In this document: one piece after another, positions 1 to 7,941 of the stretch
How the letters are laid out: every line of letters begins with the position of its first letter
Position numbering within the stretch: position 1 is the stretch's first letter
Source of the DNA: Sciscionella marina DSM 45152
GTDB taxonomy: Bacteria > Actinomycetota > Actinomycetes > Mycobacteriales > Pseudonocardiaceae
Assembly: GCF_000379465.1 (NCBI RefSeq)
Contig: NZ_KB905389.1
Location: 51,049-115,048, forward strand
Length of the DNA stretch: 64,000 nt
Reading direction: 5' to 3'
The notes under the pieces: model-generated
What the model was told of the DNA's origin: nothing
Database searches by the model: none
The model's input: the letters and a program-made list of their open reading frames with translations, nothing else
Program-made: the position numbers and the translations under genes

Positions 1-399
1 AGTGCGCAGCGTATGCACCCCGCGCAGCCGCTCCGAACCGGGGAATGTCCTCGCGCGGGCCCCTGTCGCCAGCACCAGAGCGTCGTAGTCCAGTGACGTT
101 CCGTCCAAGAGGACGCGTTTCCGCTCGATGTCGAGGCCGGTCGCCTTCCGGCCGAGCACCAGCCGCACGTTCATGTCCTCCCGCAGCGCCGATTCGGTGC
201 GGAACGTGGTCGATTCCGGCTCTGCCCCGGGTTCGTTCCAGTCCAGATAGGCCTTGGAAAGCGGCGGCCGATCATAAGGCAGATGCTCCTCGGCGCCGAC
301 AAGCGTGATCGAACCGTCGAAGCCGCTATTCCGCGCGGCTTCGACAGCTCGCAGACCGGCCAGTGAGGCGCCCACGACGACCAGGTTCTTTCGCGCCAT
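1..399 (-). CDS. NAD(P)H-dependent ferredoxin reductase, 3' end outside window
   Basis: The first 133 codons of a FAD-dependent pyridine nucleotide-disulphide-type reductase are present; the rest lies beyond the window start. The N-terminus shows a Rossmann nucleotide-binding stretch (LVVVGASLAG, residues 5-14), an E-rich segment after the second strand and the DRPPLSK motif near residue 45, all typical of rubredoxin/ferredoxin reductases serving P450 or Rieske oxygenases. The LVLATGARAR segment near residue 115 fits the second FAD-contacting strand. The ATG at 399 follows an AAGGGATGGG stretch. It sits 55 nt downstream of the ferredoxin gene on the same strand, so it probably reduces that ferredoxin with NAD(P)H. 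Family assignment is firm; the redox partner is inferred from adjacency. Confidence 0.85.
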   Translation of the reverse strand, partial: MARKNLVVVGASLAGLRAVEAARNSGFDGSITLVGAEEHLPYDRPPLSKAYLDWNEPGAEPESTTFRTESALREDMNVRLVLGRKATGLDIERKRVLLDGTSLDYDALVLATGARARTFPGSERLRGVHTLRT

Positions 400-454
400 C
401 CCATCCCTTTCCACTCCACGATGCCGACCCCGTGCAGGCCATCGGCACAAGCGA

Positions 455-649
455 TCAGTCTTCCTCGATCCGGAGCGCCTCGGTCGGACAACCGGCTACC
501 GCGTCCTGCACATCGGTCAGTTGCCCGTCGGGAACCAGCTCGGACTTCAGCTCCAGATCGCCGTTGTCGTCCACTTCGAAAACATCGGGTGCGAGTGATT
601 CGCAGATCCCAAGCCCCGTGCATTTGCACCGATCGACGATGATCTTCAT
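455..649 (-). CDS. 3Fe-4S ferredoxin (64 aa)
   Basis: A 64-residue acidic ferredoxin. Cysteines 10, 16 and 54 form the Cx5C...CP pattern of actinobacterial [3Fe-4S] ferredoxins that feed P450s; an additional cysteine lies at residue 8. The position that varies in this family (often His) is Leu13. The ATG at 649 follows an AGGAGTCAAC ribosome-binding site; an open frame continues upstream but its codons look non-coding. The gene lies between a FAD oxidoreductase and a ferredoxin reductase, forming an electron-transfer module. Candidate acceptors in the window are the Rieske dioxygenase (11153-12433) and the P450 (23651-24904); which it serves cannot be told from the sequence. Confidence 0.85.
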   Translation of the reverse strand: MKIIVDRCKCTGLGICESLAPDVFEVDDNGDLELKSELVPDGQLTDVQDAVAGCPTEALRIEED

Positions 650-674
650 CGTTGACTCCTCATTGTCGCCTCGA

Positions 675-1991
675 TCAGGACCGCCCAGCGAGCGGGTAGC
701 CCGCGAGGATCTCGTCCACGACGAGCTTCGCGGTCTCCGCACATGCCGTCGTGCCGCCGTTTCCGTATTCTTTGACTCCATCTCCGACGTTCCAGAGGTT
801 AGCGATGGGAGTGGTCCGCGACATGTCGAACCCGGCGACCGCGCGCTGTGGCGGCCACCCGTCCCGAGTCACCTCGGTCGAGAGGATCCTGGCGTTGTCG
901 AATCCCTGAATCTGCTGCCGGAGTTCCTCGAAGAGCAGCTCCGTCTCGGCTGCCTCGTCGAAATCTCCGATAGCGGGCTTCGGCACGGCGGTACCCACGT
1001 AGAGGTGCCACCCCTGCGGTGCCATCTCCGGGCAGGAATCCGTGAAATTGGCGACATAGCAGAGCCTGCGCGTATTGGCGAAGCTCAGCATTCCCGGCGC
1101 CTGAACCAACCGCTCCCTGCTGGCGAAGTTGACGGTGATCATCGCGCACGGACGGTCTCCTTTGCTGACCGCGTTCCGGTAGTCGGACGGGAAGTGCTGC
1201 GGACCGACGAGATCGATGGTCGCGGCCGGCCCCACGTCGCTGACCACGAAGCTGGCCCGCACCTCGACCGGTTCACCGTTCCTGCGCACGGTCGCGCCGC
1301 TGACCGAGCCATCGCGCATGTGCAGCGCCTCGACCTCGGCGGAAAGCCACACCTCGCCGCCGTTGGCGGTGATCGTCTCGGCGAGCGAACGCCATATTCC
1401 GACGGTCCCCTCCGGGCAGAAGCCGAACTTCTTGAACGCGCTCTTCCTCGTGAAATAAGTCAGGAACACCCGTGCGGGAAGCTCTTCGGAACCCACGGCG
1501 AATACCGAACCACACATGTTCCGGAAGATTCCGTGTACCGACTCGTTTTTCGTGTACTTGGCGACCCACTCGGCCGTGGAAAGCTCGTTCTCGGGAAGCC
1601 CCTCGTCGTTACGCGCCGCACCGAGCCCCTTGACGAGTTTCGCTCCCTGCCGTGTCAGCTTCGAGAGCAGAAAGCCCCAGCCACCACCGGTGACGTCCAC
1701 ATCCTTTGCACCGATCCGGTACAGGATGGGCGGATCCGGCCTTCGAATGTCGAATTTGGCGCCGACCTCCTCGAACGTCTGCTCGGTGATGCCCTCGACC
1801 TCGATGACGATCGCACCGTTGTTCACCTTGAAACCGTCGATGTCCCGGGTGGACGCGCGACCGCCGAGATGCTCCAGCCGCTCGACCACCAGCGTCCGGT
1901 AACCGAGGTGGGACAGTCGTGCTGCGGTAAACAGTCCACCCGCACCGGCACCGACGACCAGGGCATCGAACGAATGCTCCGTACTGGCCAA
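675..1991 (-). CDS. FAD-dependent oxidoreductase, phytoene desaturase/amine oxidase-like
   Basis: A 438-residue flavoprotein. Near the N-terminus it carries the dinucleotide motif GAGAGG and, about 25 residues on, VVERLEHLGGRAST, which is typical of the CrtI/amine-oxidase superfamily. A C-terminal segment (NLWNVGDG) fits the second FAD-contacting motif. Members desaturate or oxidise CH-CH or CH-NH groups; the substrate here is unknown. I chose the TTG at 1991 because a GAGGAGG ribosome-binding site precedes it by 5 nt and the upstream SDR stop lies at 2003; a longer open frame would run into that SDR. It is followed by a ferredoxin and a ferredoxin reductase in the same orientation. An isoprenoid or sterol dehydrogenase role would fit the neighbourhood but is only inference. 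Confidence 0.8.
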   Translation of the reverse strand: MASTEHSFDALVVGAGAGGLFTAARLSHLGYRTLVVERLEHLGGRASTRDIDGFKVNNGAIVIEVEGITEQTFEEVGAKFDIRRPDPPILYRIGAKDVDVTGGGWGFLLSKLTRQGAKLVKGLGAARNDEGLPENELSTAEWVAKYTKNESVHGIFRNMCGSVFAVGSEELPARVFLTYFTRKSAFKKFGFCPEGTVGIWRSLAETITANGGEVWLSAEVEALHMRDGSVSGATVRRNGEPVEVRASFVVSDVGPAATIDLVGPQHFPSDYRNAVSKGDRPCAMITVNFASRERLVQAPGMLSFANTRRLCYVANFTDSCPEMAPQGWHLYVGTAVPKPAIGDFDEAAETELLFEELRQQIQGFDNARILSTEVTRDGWPPQRAVAGFDMSRTTPIANLWNVGDGVKEYGNGGTTACAETAKLVVDEILAGYPLAGRS

Positions 1992-2002
1992 CGTTCCTCC
2001 TC

Positions 2003-2866
2003 TCAACCAACCGGGTTCGTGCCCGGAACGGAAGCGTCCATATCGGTGATCTCCGGCCAGCGACGCGCGACCTCCTGGACCGTCGGTGTATCGCCGAAAG
2101 TGACGCCCTTGGACTGGAAGTACTGCACGCGGTGCACCTGCCCTCCCCCGGCTACAAGCACCGTGCCGGTGTCCGTGCACTCGTCGCTGATGAGATAGCC
2201 AACGATCGGGGCGACCTGTTCGGCGGGCAGCTTGTCGAGTAACTCCTGTGGCGCAACGTCCTCGGTCATCCGGGTGGCGGCCATCGGCGCCACCGCATTG
2301 GCGAGGATTCCGTGTTTGCGCCCTTCGATGGCCAGCGTATTGATCAAGCCGATCAGCCCGGCCTTCGCGGATCCGTAGTTCGCCTGGCCGAAGTTGCCGT
2401 ACACCCCGCTGGTCGAGGTAGCAACGACGATGCGGCCATGCCCCTGCTCGCGAAAATGCGGCCAGACCGCCTTCGCCATATGGAATCCACCGTAGAGGTG
2501 GACCTGGATCACCGAGTCCCAGTCTTGCGTTGACATCTTGTGGAATGCCCTGTCGCGCAGGATGCCCGCATTGCTCACCAGCCCGTCGACCCGGCCGAAA
2601 GCACGTACGGCATCCTCGACGATGCTCGCCGCTCCCGATTCCGTCGCTACACTGGCATAGCTGGCGACCGCCTCACCACCGGCCGCGCGGATCTCGTCGA
2701 CGACGCCGTCGGCCATCGCCGTGCCATTACCCGAGCCATCCCGGGCCCCGCCAAGGTCGTTGACCACTACCCGTGCTCCGGAGCCGGCGAGTAGCAGGGC
2801 GTAGCGCCTCCCCAGCCCGCCGCCAGCGCCGGTCACGATGACAACGCGATCTGCAACTCCAGGCAT
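2003..2866 (-). CDS. SDR-family (3R)-hydroxyacyl-CoA dehydrogenase-like protein
   Basis: A 287-residue short-chain dehydrogenase resembling the dehydrogenase domain of peroxisomal multifunctional enzyme type 2 (17beta-HSD type 4). It has the GxxxGxG cofactor motif (TGAGGGLGR), the family insertion VVNDLGG after the second strand, NAG near residue 97, and the catalytic pair in YGSAK (YxxxK). This family oxidises 3-hydroxyacyl-CoA esters of branched chains or steroid side chains. It starts 15 nt after the acyl-CoA dehydrogenase stop, and its own stop is just upstream of the FAD oxidoreductase, which suggests co-transcription. Placement after dehydrogenase and hydratase genes supports a beta-oxidation step. 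Confidence 0.85.
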   Translation of the reverse strand: MPGVADRVVIVTGAGGGLGRRYALLLAGSGARVVVNDLGGARDGSGNGTAMADGVVDEIRAAGGEAVASYASVATESGAASIVEDAVRAFGRVDGLVSNAGILRDRAFHKMSTQDWDSVIQVHLYGGFHMAKAVWPHFREQGHGRIVVATSTSGVYGNFGQANYGSAKAGLIGLINTLAIEGRKHGILANAVAPMAATRMTEDVAPQELLDKLPAEQVAPIVGYLISDECTDTGTVLVAGGGQVHRVQYFQSKGVTFGDTPTVQEVARRWPEITDMDASVPGTNPVG

Positions 2867-2881
2867 TTTTTCTCCTTCGAT

Positions 2882-4042
2882 CTAGTACGAATCGGGCAGC
2901 CGGAGGCTGTGCTGGGCTACGAAGTTCAGGACCATCTCCCTGCTCACCGGAGCGGTGCGCATGAGCCGCGTGACGAACCACAGATCGGCGAGCCCATATT
3001 CCCGGGAAAGACCATTCCCGCCGTGAGTCTGGATGGACTGGTCGAGGGCTTTGAGCGAGGCCTCGGAAGCAGCGAATTTCGCGATGTTGGCCGCCTCCGC
3101 CGCCTGCTCACCGGTGTCGAACAACTCCGCCGCCCGCATGACGGCGAGTCTGGCGAGCTCGACCGAGATATGTGCTTCGGCGAGAGGATGCGCGATTCCC
3201 TGGTGCGCTCCGATCGGACTCGCCCACACCTGCCGGGAACACGCGTACTCGGCCGCCCTCGCCACGGCGTACCGGCCGACCCCGGTACAGATCGCCGCAG
3301 CGAGGATCCGCTCCGGGTTCAGGCCCGCGAACACCTGGCGCAGTCCTTGACCCGCCTCGCCGATCAGTGTTTCGGGGCCCAGCCGCACCTGGTCGAGGAA
3401 CACGGTGAACTGCCGGTCCGGGGAGACCAGCGCCGTATCGATCCGCTGCAGGGTGACACCGGGCGCGTCCTTCGGCACGACGAACAACGACAATGGCCTT
3501 CGCCTGTCCGCGGGGGCGTCCGCGTCGGCGGCGACCAGCAGCAGCGCCTCGCACTCATCGGCCGCCGAGATATAGTACTTTCCGCCAGAGACGACCCAGC
3601 CGTCACCGTCCCTGCGTGCACCGGTCTTGATGTTGTGGCTGTTGGATCCGGCATCGGGTTCGGTCAACGCGAAAGCCATCTTCCTCGACCCGTCGGCAAG
3701 TCCCGGCAGCCATCGGCTTTTCAGGTCTACCGAGCCGTGCGCGGCGATGATCGAACCGCAGATCGCCGGAGAGATGACCCCGATCAGCAGCGGCAGCCCA
3801 TGCGCCGCGAGTTCTTCGATCACCACGGCAAGCTCGGCGAGCCCCGCCCCACCGCCGCCGGATCCCTCGGGCAGATGCACGCCGAGCAGTCCGGCCTCGC
3901 CGAGCTCATTCCAGAGCTCGTCGATGTGCTCGCCCTTCTCGGCGCGCTCCACGAAATACTCGCGGCCGTACTTCGCCGCGATCTTCGCCGTACTCTCCCG
4001 GATCAGCCGGTAGTCCTCACCGTCGACGACCAGTCCTGCCAT
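2882..4042 (-). CDS. Acyl-CoA dehydrogenase
   Basis: A 386-residue flavin-dependent acyl-CoA dehydrogenase for alpha,beta-desaturation of an acyl-CoA. The central FAD/substrate region shows ALTEPDAGSN (residues about 125-134) and the middle beta-domain segment GGKYYIS. The C-terminal region has QTHGGNGLSREYGLADLW, but the usual YEGT glutamate motif is not seen, so the catalytic base is uncertain. This is common in actinobacterial FadE proteins, which often act as heteromers. The start at 4042 lies 2 nt after the stop of the upstream crotonase fusion; a longer upstream frame exists but overlaps that gene. Confidence 0.88.
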   Translation of the reverse strand: MAGLVVDGEDYRLIRESTAKIAAKYGREYFVERAEKGEHIDELWNELGEAGLLGVHLPEGSGGGGAGLAELAVVIEELAAHGLPLLIGVISPAICGSIIAAHGSVDLKSRWLPGLADGSRKMAFALTEPDAGSNSHNIKTGARRDGDGWVVSGGKYYISAADECEALLLVAADADAPADRRRPLSLFVVPKDAPGVTLQRIDTALVSPDRQFTVFLDQVRLGPETLIGEAGQGLRQVFAGLNPERILAAAICTGVGRYAVARAAEYACSRQVWASPIGAHQGIAHPLAEAHISVELARLAVMRAAELFDTGEQAAEAANIAKFAASEASLKALDQSIQTHGGNGLSREYGLADLWFVTRLMRTAPVSREMVLNFVAQHSLRLPDSY

Positions 4043-4044
4043 GC

Positions 4045-5265
4045 TTATCGTCCTTCGAACGTGGGTGTTGACTTGGCCAGAAAGGCCTGCACCGCAGCCG
4101 CGGCGTCGTCTGTCGCTCCGGCGCGCGCGATCGCCTCGATTTCCGCGGAAAGCTGTTCGGTCAGCCCCGAAGCCCAGCACGCGTGCAGTAGTTGCCGAAT
4201 CTCGGCGTACGCTTTGGTCGGCCCGGCGGCCAGCCGGACGGCCAGCTCCCTCGACCGTTCGGCAAGCTCCTCGGCGGGCACCACATGCGAGACCAGCCCC
4301 CACTGTTCGGCCTCATGCGCATCGAGTACCCGCTGCTCGAAATACAGCTCGACGGCCTTGCGCATGCCGACCAGCCGCGGCAGAAACCACGAGTTGCCGC
4401 CATCCCCCGAGAGCCCGAGCGCGCAGAAGCCGGTGGCGAAGCGGGTCCCCTCCGCCGCGAAGACGATATCGGCCACGTGCATCAACCCGAGGCCTCCTCC
4501 GGCCACCGCGCCATGCACCGCGGCGATAACGGGAACGTCGAGTTCGTGAATGATCGCCAGGGCATCGTGGTACGGAGTCGTCATCCGCCGCAGCACTTCG
4601 GCCATACCCCTGCTGCCACCAGGGCTCTGGAACTCGGCGATGTCACCGCCCACCGAGAACCGTGACCCCGATCCGATGATCAGCAGGGCCCGCAGGTCGG
4701 TGCGCGCGGCGCAGCGCGTGGCCACTTCGTACAGTTCATCCGCGGCTTGCTGGTTCAGCGCGTTACCGGCATCCGGCCGGTTGAGCCGAATCGTGGCCAG
4801 CCCATCGGCGACGCTGAACTCGACGGCTTCCAGCGTCTCGCCCTCACCTTCGAGCGCCCGTTCCCAGCGCGCGCTGTCGGTCAGCTGGGAAAGCGCGACG
4901 ATCCGCCCCTCGGCGAACGAAAGCAGGTGCAGAAACTCCGCGTCGAGCTCGGCGCCCGTGCTGTTCGCCGTGCCGGTGTAGCGCCCGCCGACCAGCAGCC
5001 TGCCGTCTTCGAGCATGACGAAGCTCTCCGGCTCGGCGCGGGCCGTGAACCGCCGGGCGATGCCGCCCCAGAATCGGCGCCGCATGGCATCGGGGCCCTG
5101 GTAGGTCCCGCCGAGTGAACCGGGCAGCCCTTCGGTCGCCCGCCCAACGAATTCAGGGTGCAGCAACCGGTCCAGCTCGTCGCGATCACCCGAAGCCAGT
5201 GCACGGTAGAGTCCGGCCGCGAGTTCACGTGCCCGGACCGGATTCACCGCATCCTTGGGTCCCAC
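4045..5265 (-). CDS. NTF2-like (SnoaL) domain fused to crotonase
   Basis: About 406 residues in two parts. Residues about 1-120 form an NTF2/SnoaL-like alpha+beta fold (HPEFVGRATEG, LVGGRYTG, then a short linker). The remainder is an enoyl-CoA hydratase/isomerase fold with SRFSVGGDIAEF (first oxyanion-hole segment) and GAVAGGGLGL (second). The hydratase glutamate expected after the GGG motif is Gly, and LGLSGDGGNSW carries an Asp as in PaaG-type isomerases, so isomerisation or another crotonase reaction is likelier than plain hydration. GTG at 5265 or 5268 follows a GGAGG site; 5265 has the better 7-nt spacing. An AT-rich operator-like sequence lies just upstream. The fusion joins activities usually on separate chains. 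Confidence 0.82.
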   Translation of the reverse strand: MGPKDAVNPVRARELAAGLYRALASGDRDELDRLLHPEFVGRATEGLPGSLGGTYQGPDAMRRRFWGGIARRFTARAEPESFVMLEDGRLLVGGRYTGTANSTGAELDAEFLHLLSFAEGRIVALSQLTDSARWERALEGEGETLEAVEFSVADGLATIRLNRPDAGNALNQQAADELYEVATRCAARTDLRALLIIGSGSRFSVGGDIAEFQSPGGSRGMAEVLRRMTTPYHDALAIIHELDVPVIAAVHGAVAGGGLGLMHVADIVFAAEGTRFATGFCALGLSGDGGNSWFLPRLVGMRKAVELYFEQRVLDAHEAEQWGLVSHVVPAEELAERSRELAVRLAAGPTKAYAEIRQLLHACWASGLTEQLSAEIEAIARAGATDDAAAAVQAFLAKSTPTFEGR

Positions 5266-5286
5266 CACGCAACCTCCATCATTAAT

Positions 5287-5303
5287 GAATTTAATATAAA
5301 TAA
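5287..5303. promoter_or_regulatory. Candidate TetR-type operator in AT-rich gap
   Basis: GAATTTAATATAAATAA lies in a 58-bp AT-rich gap between the SCP-type thiolase stop and the crotonase-fusion start, in otherwise very GC-rich DNA. It resembles sequences at 18932-18948 and 20440-20456; its reverse-strand match to the latter is about 13 of 15 positions. The gap is the likely promoter of genes 5265 to 1. The regulator is unproven; the TetR protein at 19838 is the nearest candidate. Confidence 0.45.
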
Positions 5304-5323
5304 AAAATTGTGTCCGCGTCAAG

Positions 5324-6517
5324 TCACATGGTCGGTTCAGACCCCACGACCGAGACGAAGGACACGCAGTTTCCCGGCCGACCCCCGAGGTTATGGGTCA
5401 GGGCGAGCCTCGGATCCGGCAGCTGGCGACGGCCTGCCTCGCCACGGAACTGGAGCCAGCATTCGTAGAGCATTCGCAGTCCGCTCGCCCCGACCGGATG
5501 GCCGAAGGATTTCAGCCCCCCGTCGGGGTTCACCGGTAGCTTACCGTCGAGCTCGAAGGCCCCCTCCAGGATGTCTTTCCACGCCTGCCCCCGCTCGGCG
5601 AACCCCATGTCCTCCATCAGCACGAGCTCGGTCGGTGTGAAGCAATCGTGTACCTCGGCAAGGGAAAGTTCCTCTCTCGGGTCACCCACCCCCGCCTGCC
5701 GCAACGCATCGCGCACGCTGTGCACGACCTCCGGGAACGTCGTATAGTCATAATCTGGATCCATCGCTCCTCGCGCCGGCCCGGCCGCGAGCGAGAGCCC
5801 CTTCACATACATCGGGCGATCGGTGTAATCCGCCGCATGCTCGGCCCGGACGATCAGCGCGGCGGCGGCCCCATCCGAGACACCGGAACAGTCCAGTACG
5901 CCGAGTCTGCCCGCGACCACCGGTGCTTGCTCGATTTTCTCCTTGCTGACCGGAGACCGATACTGCGCCTTCGGGTTGCGGGAACCGTTCTCGTGGTTCT
6001 TCCACGCGATATGAGTCATAGCCGCGCGCACATCGGCCGAATCCACGCCGTAACGCGCGCAATAGGCCGGGTCCAGCAAGGAGAAAGCCGCCGGGGCCGT
6101 CAGACTCAGCTCCGCGGCGGTGCCGTCTCCCGGCGGGTCCGAACGAAGCAGTCCGGAGAACCCGGAATCCTTGAGCTTCTCCACGCCCACGGCGAGAACT
6201 CGGTCATAGGCTCCGGAAGCCACCGCGTAGCAGGCGTTGCGGAACGCCTCCGAGCCCGTCGCGCAGTAGTTCTCCACTCTGGTCACCGGCTTGTAGTCGA
6301 CCGAGAGAGCACGGCTCAACGTCAGACCGGATTGCCCGGAACCCAGCGTGCCGAGCCAGTACGCGTCGATATCCTGGTTCGCGATGCGGGCACCAGCGAG
6401 CACTTCCTCGGCCGCATCCACCAGCAAATCCTCTGCCGAGGACGACCAGTGTTCGCCGAAAGGGGTGCACCCCATCCCGACGACCGCCACCCGGTCACAT
6501 ATTCCCCTGCTGCTCAC
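5324..6517 (-). CDS. SCP-type thiolase (SCP-x/Ltp family)
   Basis: A 397-residue thiolase-superfamily protein of the sterol-carrier-protein-x type. The nucleophile region NYCATGS places a cysteine at residue 85; HDCFT and GHPVGASG supply the other active-site loops near residues 285 and 337. Relatives either cleave 3-ketoacyl-CoA thiolytically or act as retro-aldolases with a DUF35 partner (Ltp2-ChsH2). The retained Cys85 favours thiolase chemistry. The start overlaps the upstream DUF35-fusion stop by 4 nt (ATGA), indicating translational coupling and probably a shared complex. Confidence 0.87.
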   Translation of the reverse strand: MSSRGICDRVAVVGMGCTPFGEHWSSSAEDLLVDAAEEVLAGARIANQDIDAYWLGTLGSGQSGLTLSRALSVDYKPVTRVENYCATGSEAFRNACYAVASGAYDRVLAVGVEKLKDSGFSGLLRSDPPGDGTAAELSLTAPAAFSLLDPAYCARYGVDSADVRAAMTHIAWKNHENGSRNPKAQYRSPVSKEKIEQAPVVAGRLGVLDCSGVSDGAAAALIVRAEHAADYTDRPMYVKGLSLAAGPARGAMDPDYDYTTFPEVVHSVRDALRQAGVGDPREELSLAEVHDCFTPTELVLMEDMGFAERGQAWKDILEGAFELDGKLPVNPDGGLKSFGHPVGASGLRMLYECWLQFRGEAGRRQLPDPRLALTHNLGGRPGNCVSFVSVVGSEPTM

Positions 6518-7941
6518 TGTCGTCCTCCATCCGAATGCTCCTGCTCAACTCCGGAAGCGGCACCGTCCGCGGGCACTCGCGCTTTCCAGAAGTAGTTGTG
6601 CACACCGCCCGCGGTGAACAACCGCCGGAAGGAGAGCCCGACCCTGGTCCCGACGGCGAGAGCATCCTGCTGCGCATCCGCCACTTCCAGGGTGTAGCGC
6701 CCGCCACCGTCGAAATCGACGACGGCCTCGACCAGCGGTGGTGATGGCGAGAACGCGAGCCGATCGACGGTGTAGGTCGCCACCGTCGCCCCGGCACCGG
6801 CCAGGGACCTGCTTGCCATCGGAGCGCTTGATCCACAGCGCTTGCACACCCTCGCCGGCGGCAGGTGCACGAACTCACACGAGGCGCACACGCTTCCGGT
6901 GAAGGAGAACTTCCACGCGCGGCCGCGCGCGCTCGGCGGCCCCGCGGGGCGCTCCGGTTCGGGCCGGCGCGGGGGTTCGCGCTCCAACCACCCACGCCAG
7001 CTCAGGTAGGTCAGGTAGGAGACCTTGTTCCCCTGCCCGAGCCGCGCCCGCAAGGGAGTGGGCTGACGCCGGTCGGCCAGTAAGCTCGTCGTGCGCAGCA
7101 GCAGTGCGTCGCAGCCGTCGGCGGCCTGCAGCACCAGAATCGTCTCGCCCGGTTCGGCCCGGTCGAGAGCATCGGCAATCGCCAGGCCGACATCCGCGGC
7201 ACCGGCATGCCCGGCCACCGTGGTCTCGGTGGACAGCGTTCCGGTCACCACCTTGACGCCGCGCTTGCGGATCTCGCGATTGGGGGAGGTGAGCACGACA
7301 TGGTCGGCCTGTTCGATGCCTTCCGCGTCCAGTACTCGCATCGCCACCCGACGCAGCAGCGGCAGGTACGCTTCGAATCCGAACCGCTCCTCCCACTGTG
7401 CGGCCGCCATCGATCCCGGTTCGCGCCATCGATCGAGTATTTCGGCCGAGAGCGAGTGCTGTTGCCGGATCTCGGCGAGAGAATCACTCGCGGGCCCGAA
7501 AAGTAGCGCGACCGAGCCATCGGCTCCGGCGCTTTCGTCCACCGAACCCGGCTTGCCGGTCCGAATATCGGCCAATACAGCGAGGCCGTCGCAGGACGCC
7601 GCGGCGCGGCAAGCCGCGACACCCGAGCGCGCCGATCCCGCGACATCCGCGGCGAACCCCGTTTCCGGCAAAGCGACGGCGGCATGAACCGTTGTCGCGT
7701 TCGTCTTGTCCGCATACACGGGAGAGCTCGTCGCGAAATAGACCGAACCGGGTTCGGCCGGATGCGCGTGCAGCAGTGCCGAAGCCGCCTCGACCCCCAT
7801 CGTCGTGCTGTCCTCGTCGAACGAGGCCACCGGCCGAGTGCCGGACCCGGCCCCGGTCCCCAGCGCCGCACCGAGCTCGTCGAGCCACAACCGTCCCACG
7901 GGCAGGTGCGAGGCATACGCGAGGATCCCTTTGCCGCTCAT
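6514..7941 (-). CDS. HMG-CoA synthase/KAS III-like protein fused to DUF35 OB-fold domain
   Basis: A 475-residue fusion. Residues 1 to about 310 have a thiolase-fold HMG-CoA-synthase/ketosynthase-III-like organisation (GILAYASHLPVGR at the start, a DEDSTTMGVEA segment near 43-53). Where a catalytic Cys is expected, around residue 104, the sequence reads DVAGSARSG with no Cys. Residues about 340-475 are a DUF35 protein: a rubredoxin-like zinc ribbon (CASC at 352 and CKRC at 366) followed by an OB fold. DUF35 proteins bridge thiolases to partner enzymes. ATG 7941 overlaps the upstream thiolase stop, and its own stop overlaps the next thiolase start, so three thiolase-fold proteins are translated in series. 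Confidence 0.8.
   Translation of the reverse strand: MSGKGILAYASHLPVGRLWLDELGAALGTGAGSGTRPVASFDEDSTTMGVEAASALLHAHPAEPGSVYFATSSPVYADKTNATTVHAAVALPETGFAADVAGSARSGVAACRAAASCDGLAVLADIRTGKPGSVDESAGADGSVALLFGPASDSLAEIRQQHSLSAEILDRWREPGSMAAAQWEERFGFEAYLPLLRRVAMRVLDAEGIEQADHVVLTSPNREIRKRGVKVVTGTLSTETTVAGHAGAADVGLAIADALDRAEPGETILVLQAADGCDALLLRTTSLLADRRQPTPLRARLGQGNKVSYLTYLSWRGWLEREPPRRPEPERPAGPPSARGRAWKFSFTGSVCASCEFVHLPPARVCKRCGSSAPMASRSLAGAGATVATYTVDRLAFSPSPPLVEAVVDFDGGGRYTLEVADAQQDALAVGTRVGLSFRRLFTAGGVHNYFWKARVPADGAASGVEQEHSDGGRQ

Noticed and set aside
363..2198. A 611-codon plus-strand open frame opposite the FAD oxidoreductase
   Set aside because: It is antisense to genes with clear motifs and has no recognisable domain; a product of high-GC codon bias.
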